Positions 6,153 through 10,013 of a stretch of 10,013 nt of DNA are shown one piece after another. The DNA lies in the NCBI GenBank assembly GCA_903839795.1, contig CAIMDR010000716.1, forward strand, positions 1-10,013. The letters run 5' to 3'. The stretch is from an uncultured Methylococcaceae bacterium. Lineage in GTDB: Bacteria; Pseudomonadota; Gammaproteobacteria; Methylococcales; Methylomonadaceae. Both the position numbers and the translations under genes were made by a program. Below the pieces are notes generated by a model. The model was not told the origin of the DNA and searched no databases. It saw only the letters and a program-made list of their open reading frames with translations. Position 1 is the first letter of the stretch. Every line of letters starts with the position of its first letter.

Positions 6153-6185
6153 CATGACAGCCTTCGCATCACGATGATACAAAAC
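6153..6185 (+). repeat. Downstream copy of the 33-bp direct repeat
   Basis: It begins CATGACAGCCTTCGCATCAC, 16 bases after the secreted-protein stop codon, and runs directly into the terminator hairpin. See 5302-5334 for the partner. The pair could be traces of an ancestral tandem duplication of gene plus 3' region. Confidence 0.55.
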
Positions 6186-6186
6186 T

Positions 6187-6216
6187 AAAGCCATCTCATC
6201 TGAGGTGGCTTTTTTT
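6187..6216 (+). terminator. Intrinsic terminator of the secreted-protein gene
   Basis: The left arm AAAGCCATCTC (6187-6197), loop ATCT and right arm GAGGTGGCTTT (6202-6212) form an 11-bp stem with one G-U pair, ending in a run of seven Ts (6210-6216). It lies 50 bases after the stop codon on the same strand. This is the clearest terminator in the window. The 166 bases from here to the convergent flavin-reductase stop hold nothing I can name. Confidence 0.92.
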
Positions 6217-6382
6217 ATACCACATAGCCGATTAGGGTCTGTAAATCTCATCGTTCCAAACACTGTCCATCATTGACAATCCTCGAAAAAAAGACATTAA
6301 GTTATACCTTAATTAATGAAGCATCACCGGCTATAACACCCGCTCATCAGATTATCCAAGCCAAAGCACACAACAAGCCAAT

Positions 6383-6862
6383 TTATTCGTATAACTCACT
6401 ACTTCCATCCATAGCACCCGTTTGGTTATACAACAACGGACGCCCGTCATTAAGTTTGGCCGCCGAAACAACTTTACAAATTGCGAGTTTATGATCGCCG
6501 GCATCGGTGTAATGACTGACCTGACAATCAAAATAAGCCAGACTTTCCGATAAAATCGGTGCGCCTGTTTTATCTTTTTGCCATTTAAAACCGGTCATTT
6601 TATCATTTACTGAATGGCCAAAATGCTCGGCGATGGCATATTGCTTTTGCCCCAACACATTAACCGTACAAACCCCACCCTTTTGCAATAACTGATAAGA
6701 ATAATGCTCTGGATTAATACTGATTGCCAGCAAAAGCGGGTTAAAAGAAACCTGCATGACCCACGCTGCCGTAAAGGCATTTTGATGAGTGCCGTCAGTA
6801 ACGCCAATCACATAAACGCCATGACTGATTTGTTTAAATAATGCTTCAGGATTTTCAACCAT
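6383..6862 (-). CDS. Flavin reductase-like domain protein
   Basis: This is a 159-residue protein of the flavin reductase-like FMN-binding split-barrel family. Members bind FMN or FAD and often supply reduced flavin to a partner oxygenase, though some act alone. The family pattern is visible: VYVIGVTDGTHQNAFTAAWV near the N-terminus, then MQVSFNPLLLAISINPEHYSYQLL and FTVNVL-like VCTVNVLGQ, then EHFGHSVNDKMTGFKW. The ATG at 6862 has AGG 8 bases upstream (CAGGTGATAGTG before the ATG); a GTG three codons further up would overlap that AGG, so the ATG is preferred. It follows nadC after 50 bases on the same strand, probably in one transcript. No flavin-dependent oxygenase is nearby, so the substrate is not deducible. 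Length and motifs suggest an intact gene. Confidence 0.88.
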   Translation of the reverse strand: MVENPEALFKQISHGVYVIGVTDGTHQNAFTAAWVMQVSFNPLLLAISINPEHYSYQLLQKGGVCTVNVLGQKQYAIAEHFGHSVNDKMTGFKWQKDKTGAPILSESLAYFDCQVSHYTDAGDHKLAICKVVSAAKLNDGRPLLYNQTGAMDGSSELYE

Positions 6863-6912
6863 CACTATCACCTGTTTTAAGTGTTATGTTCAGACAATCA
6901 CACAGGATTGTA

Positions 6913-7743
6913 CTAACTCACCAACTTTATGCGCATGGATAAATCAACGGCATTAACATGCTTGGTTAAAGCACCAATGGAAATATAATCAACGCCGGTT
7001 TCTGCAACCGCTTTAATATTATTAAGGTCAATATTGCCCGATGCTTCAAGTGCTATAACGCCCGCAGTCAATTTTACCGCCGCTCGCAACTCGTCAAGGC
7101 TAAAATTGTCCAGCATAATCCGGTCTGGTTTTGCCGCAAGCGCCTCAACCAATTCCGGCATGGATTCAACCTCCACTTCAACCGACACCGTCGTTAGCTT
7201 CCTTGCCGTTGCAATTGCCCGGGTGATAGAACCTGCCGCCATGATATGATTTTCTTTGATTAAGACACCATCATACAAACCAATGCGATGGTTATAACAA
7301 CCGCCACAGGCCACTGCGTATTTTTGCGCATTTCTCAGACCCGGAATGGTTTTACGGGTATCCAGCACTTTGCAACCCGTACCGGCAACCGCATCCGCAT
7401 ACTGCCTTGAAACCGTTGCCGTCGCTGACAAAAGTTGTAAACAATTTAGCGCCGTCCGCTCACCGGTTAGCAAACCTCTCGCCAGGCCGCTGACTTTACA
7501 AAGCATCGTGTCTTTTTTAACGGCCTCGCCTTCTGCTACCAGCCAACTAATAATCACATTGGCATCCAGATGCTTAAAGACCGCATCAAACCACGCCTGA
7601 CCACACACGACCATGTCTTCCCGCGTAACCACTTCTGCAAGTGCTTTTGCCGCTTCAGGAATAATGGCCGCTGTTATGTCACCGGAACCTATATCTTCAT
7701 TAAGAAAATATTTTATGTCTATAATATCTAACGGAACTGTCAT
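6913..7743 (-). CDS. nadC: Quinolinate phosphoribosyltransferase (decarboxylating) NadC
   Basis: NadC converts quinolinate and phosphoribosyl pyrophosphate to nicotinate mononucleotide with loss of CO2, the third step of de novo NAD synthesis. With the chosen ATG the protein is 276 aa. Conserved segments in order: NEDIGSGDITA (15-25), ERTALN (95-100), LDTRKTIPGLR (127-137), GGCYNHRIGLYDGVLIKENHI (about 147-167), VEVEVES (188-194), MLDN (210-213), ALEASGN (231-237) and GVDYISIGALTKH near the end. These cover the substrate-binding arginines, the histidine and lysine of the NHR and IKEN motifs, and the phosphate-binding region. The frame stays open six codons further to a TTG at 7761, but neither start has a good ribosome binding site, so the ATG is taken. 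nadA and nadB are not in the window. It is transcribed divergently from the DUF4912 gene and leads into the flavin-reductase gene. Confidence 0.96.
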   Translation of the reverse strand: MTVPLDIIDIKYFLNEDIGSGDITAAIIPEAAKALAEVVTREDMVVCGQAWFDAVFKHLDANVIISWLVAEGEAVKKDTMLCKVSGLARGLLTGERTALNCLQLLSATATVSRQYADAVAGTGCKVLDTRKTIPGLRNAQKYAVACGGCYNHRIGLYDGVLIKENHIMAAGSITRAIATARKLTTVSVEVEVESMPELVEALAAKPDRIMLDNFSLDELRAAVKLTAGVIALEASGNIDLNNIKAVAETGVDYISIGALTKHVNAVDLSMRIKLVS

Positions 7744-8039
7744 GGGCTTATGTAATGGCAAATTAATAAAGTGTTTTTATCGGGCATTCTTGCAACGAAA
7801 TACAATAACGCAATTGAGCTAATGAATCGAGCCTGATTTCTTTGGACTGCTGCAAAAATAATCGATAAATTTTAATGTTTTTTATAAAAAATGGGATGAT
7901 AGCACTCAATTTACCACGTATACTTAGCATCGTGATTGCTTTTAAAAATCAGCTTTAGGAGATCAACAAACTCTCAATTTAATAACACGGCTGTAGGGTC
8001 GAACTTTAAATAAGTCATAGTAACGGTTTAAGGCGGGCG
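7744..8039. other. Divergent intergenic region between nadC and the DUF4912 gene
   Basis: 296 bases without a gene; both flanking genes must be started from here. A perfect 14-bp A/T palindrome (six T, AT, six A) lies at 7878-7891. TATACT at 7919-7924 would make a good plus-strand -10 element, but no matching -35 precedes it at 16-18 bases. AGGAG near 7957 looks like a ribosome binding site but has no start codon at the right distance. No riboswitch or operator is recognised. Confidence 0.5.
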
Positions 8040-8705
8040 ATGAAATTTTCGAATTCAAATTATAATCCCCAATCCACGCTTTCCACTGAAGAAATGCTTC
8101 AAATAAGCCAAGAAATTAATTTAGCGTTTACACCAATTTTTTCCGTCGAAATTGCAACCCCTGCTTGTCAATATCCAATTTCCTCAAAGGAAATGCTTCA
8201 AATCAGCGATGCAATCAGTCTGGACTTCGCGCCCAGAGCCTCCAACAACACACAAAATCTGGTACTCTTACCTGTCGATCCCGATCATCTTCATGCCTAC
8301 TGGAATTTGGGTGATGACCATCCAGTCAGCACGCCAAAAACTGATCCCGTCCAACCACTAACATTAAGAATCTATTCGGAGCCTGACAACCTTGCCGATA
8401 CACTCAAAAAAAAGCCCTACTTTGATATTACTGTTGAGGGCGCTCAGTCTCAAAAAAACATTATCTTACCTCAGCATTTTCATCAAACCACTTATAGCGC
8501 AACCCTAGTCAAGCACTATCAAAATGACAACCAAGCGCCCTTGGCTTCTTCCAACATCACTCACGTCCCACCAGGAAAAGTAATGCAGCATTCAGCTAAA
8601 GACAGACCTATAGAGGTTAAATCTACGGCGCAACCCGTCAAAATCAGTCAGGGAACCTCTTTTTACAAAAACAACAGCGCCTCCGGCCAAGGAATTAATC
8701 AGTAG
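8040..8705 (+). CDS. DUF4912-domain protein with duplicated EMLQIS motif
   Basis: This 221-aa protein carries a central DUF4912-like domain: LVLLPVDPDHLHAYWNLGDD (about 74-93), PLTLRIYSEPD (about 107-117), FDITVEG, and later YSATL. This is a beta-rich module often found next to GH57 glucan-branching genes. The resemblance to carbohydrate-binding or Ig-like folds is my inference. The N-terminal 65 residues hold two copies of a short motif: STEEMLQISQEINLAFTP (15-32) and SSKEMLQISDAISLDFAP (48-65). The C-terminal 60 residues are polar and probably disordered. There is no signal peptide or membrane segment, so it is likely cytoplasmic. AAGG 6-7 bases before the ATG serves as ribosome binding site. 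The GH57 gene follows after 4 bases, so the two are almost surely one operon and probably act together on glycogen. Confidence 0.85.
   Translation: MKFSNSNYNPQSTLSTEEMLQISQEINLAFTPIFSVEIATPACQYPISSKEMLQISDAISLDFAPRASNNTQNLVLLPVDPDHLHAYWNLGDDHPVSTPKTDPVQPLTLRIYSEPDNLADTLKKKPYFDITVEGAQSQKNIILPQHFHQTTYSATLVKHYQNDNQAPLASSNITHVPPGKVMQHSAKDRPIEVKSTAQPVKISQGTSFYKNNSASGQGINQ
8082..8234 (+). repeat. Internal 18-residue duplication in the DUF4912 protein
   Basis: The two motif copies are encoded at 8082-8135 and 8181-8234, exactly 33 codons apart. The core GAAATGCTTCAAAT is identical in both, with synonymous and conservative changes around it (S-x-x-EMLQIS-x-x-I-x-L-x-F-x-P). The remaining DNA similarity suggests either a fairly recent duplication or selection on the peptide. 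Confidence 0.8.
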
Positions 8706-8709
8706 TCGC

Positions 8710-10013
8710 ATGAAAACAGGATTTCTTAGTATTATACTCCACGCGCATCTTCCTTATGTGCGACACCCGGAGCACGAAAGCTTTTTTGAAGAAAACTGGT
8801 TGTTCGAAGCCATTACCGAATGTTACATTCCATTAATCGGCGTACTTGATCGACTGCAACAAGACCAGGTGGATTATCGGCTGACACTCTCGCTGTCACC
8901 CACCTTAATTACCATGCTGCGTGATGAGTTGTTAACGACACGTTATCTAAAGTATCTGCATAAATTACTGGAACTGGCCGAAAAAGAAATCATCAGAACG
9001 CAAGACCAACCTGAGTTTCAAAAACTGGCGCAGTATTATCTCGATTTCTTTCAAAACACCCTGGACACTTATCAGCATCACTATCACTGCGATTTATTAA
9101 CCGCTTTTAAAAAACACCACACAGCAGGCACGCTTGAATTAATAACCTGTGGTGCAACGCACGGCTTTCTGCCCTTGCTCAATATCAGCGAAACAGCCGT
9201 GCGTAATCAGATTAACATAGGTGTTAACACCTTTAGCACCTATCTCGGCTTCTCGCCAACCGGTTTTTGGCTACCTGAATGCGCTTACTACCCAGGCGTG
9301 GAAACGTTATTGGCAGAAGCTGGTATCCACTACTTTTTTGTCGACACCCACGGCATTATGGATGCAACCCAGACACCCCGTAACGGTGTCCATGCACCAT
9401 TGGATTGCGGCAATGGCGTTTTTGCTTTTGGACGAGATCCGGAATCATCCCGGCAGGTTTGGAGTGCTCAAGAAGGTTATCCCGGTGATTTCGATTATCG
9501 CGAATACTACCGCGATATCGGTTTCGATCTTGATTTTGATTATATCGCGCCCTATATTCTTGATGGCGAAATCCGTATCAACACCGGTATCAAATACTAT
9601 CGCGTAACCGGCAAAGATTTACCCAAAGAACTCTATAACCCCGAAACAGCGTTAGCCAAAACACAGCAACACGCCCAAGATTTTATCAACAAACGTCAAC
9701 AGCAAATTGATACGCTTAGCGCCAACCTGGACAGGTCGCCAATCATCGTAGCACCTTACGATGCCGAACTGTTTGGACATTGGTGGTTTGAAGGCCCGCA
9801 TTGGCTGGAATCGGTACTTCGTTTGGCAAGTGAACAAACCAATAACGTTCAGACCCTCAGTTGCAGTGATTATTTAAAACAACAAACAAGCCACCAGATA
9901 GCCACGCCTTCCGCCTCAACCTGGGGAGATCAAGGTTATTACAGTTATTGGCTCAATGAATCCAATGACTGGATTTATCCGTTTCTGCACAAGGCCGAAG
10001 CGGATATGGAAAA
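8710..10013 (+). CDS. GH57 1,4-alpha-glucan branching enzyme, N-terminal part (cut by window edge)
   Basis: 434 complete codons of a glycoside hydrolase family 57 enzyme are present; the usual length is about 520-560 aa, so the end lies beyond the window. The frame is open throughout from the ATG at 8710, 4 bases after the DUF4912 stop codon. Motifs in order: HAHLPYVRHPE (11-21, family region 1), LITCGATHGFLPLL (144-157), FWLPECAYYPGVE (186-198) with the expected nucleophile Glu190, APYDAELFGHWWFEG (348-362) with the expected acid/base Asp351, and STWGDQGYYSYWL (403-415). Spacing agrees with characterised GH57 branching enzymes such as that of Thermus thermophilus (Glu184, Asp353, from memory). 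It would form alpha-1,6 branches in glycogen; there is no signal peptide. The ribosome binding site is poor: AAGGA lies about 16 bases upstream, inside the preceding gene, so translation is probably coupled to it. An amylopullulanase-like role is less likely. Confidence 0.93.
   Translation, partial: MKTGFLSIILHAHLPYVRHPEHESFFEENWLFEAITECYIPLIGVLDRLQQDQVDYRLTLSLSPTLITMLRDELLTTRYLKYLHKLLELAEKEIIRTQDQPEFQKLAQYYLDFFQNTLDTYQHHYHCDLLTAFKKHHTAGTLELITCGATHGFLPLLNISETAVRNQINIGVNTFSTYLGFSPTGFWLPECAYYPGVETLLAEAGIHYFFVDTHGIMDATQTPRNGVHAPLDCGNGVFAFGRDPESSRQVWSAQEGYPGDFDYREYYRDIGFDLDFDYIAPYILDGEIRINTGIKYYRVTGKDLPKELYNPETALAKTQQHAQDFINKRQQQIDTLSANLDRSPIIVAPYDAELFGHWWFEGPHWLESVLRLASEQTNNVQTLSCSDYLKQQTSHQIATPSASTWGDQGYYSYWLNESNDWIYPFLHKAEADME

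Noticed and set aside
6273..6494. Plus-strand frame of 73 codons (MTILEKKTLSYTL...) beginning in TTGACA
   Set aside because: It starts at a TTG without a ribosome binding site and half of it is antisense to the flavin-reductase gene. The TTGACA could be a -35 element but no -10 lies at the right distance.
9221..9607. Plus-strand 128-codon frame inside the GH57 gene
   Set aside because: It is out of frame with a reading frame that carries all GH57 catalytic motifs without interruption from 8710 to the window end.

Overview
The window looks like chromosomal DNA of a gammaproteobacterium. A methanotroph-like member of the Methylococcales is my best guess, from the mnmG-rsmG-parA gene order, a VPLPA-type C-terminal sorting signal on a secreted protein, and a DUF4912 gene coupled to a GH57 glucan-branching gene. 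The base composition is moderately AT-rich. This assignment is inference from gene content, not a search result.

Left block (1-3346, all on the minus strand, so read right to left): mnmG (tRNA wobble-uridine modification) overlaps rsmG (16S rRNA m7G methylation) by one base in a TAATG junction. Next comes a small GxxExxY/PD-(D/E)XK-like gene bracketed by imperfect 30-bp inverted repeats, and then the 5' part of parA/soj (chromosome partitioning). The GxxExxY unit looks like an insertion into the classic gidA-gidB-soj cluster. A perfect 12-bp stem-loop covers the rsmG stop codon.

Middle block (3347-5384): a small basic protein gene is read divergently from mnmG. Its 3' third is taken up by a 23-25-bp hairpin. 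It converges on a Fic-domain AMP-transferase-like gene that carries its own N-terminal inhibitory motif. A 19-codon hydrophobic reading frame overlaps the fic start codon as ATGA. Upstream of fic lies about 850 bases of AT-rich DNA without a convincing gene but with several inverted repeats, the largest a perfect 16-bp palindrome with a 13-nt spacer. Three of these repeats share an AATAAC/GTTATT core.

Right block (5385-10013): a monocistronic secreted VPLPA-CTERM protein gene sits between two copies of a 33-bp direct repeat and ends at a strong intrinsic terminator. Next are nadC (NAD synthesis) and a flavin-reductase-like gene, both on the minus strand and probably co-transcribed. Diverging from nadC is a DUF4912 gene with a duplicated EMLQIS motif, followed after 4 bases by a GH57 1,4-alpha-glucan branching enzyme gene that runs off the right edge. 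The last pair probably acts in glycogen metabolism.

Most of the genes are housekeeping. The parts that deserve attention are the GxxExxY cassette, the hairpin inside the small gene, the fic leader frame, the palindromes in the gene-poor stretch, the repeats flanking the secreted-protein gene, and the DUF4912 motif duplication.
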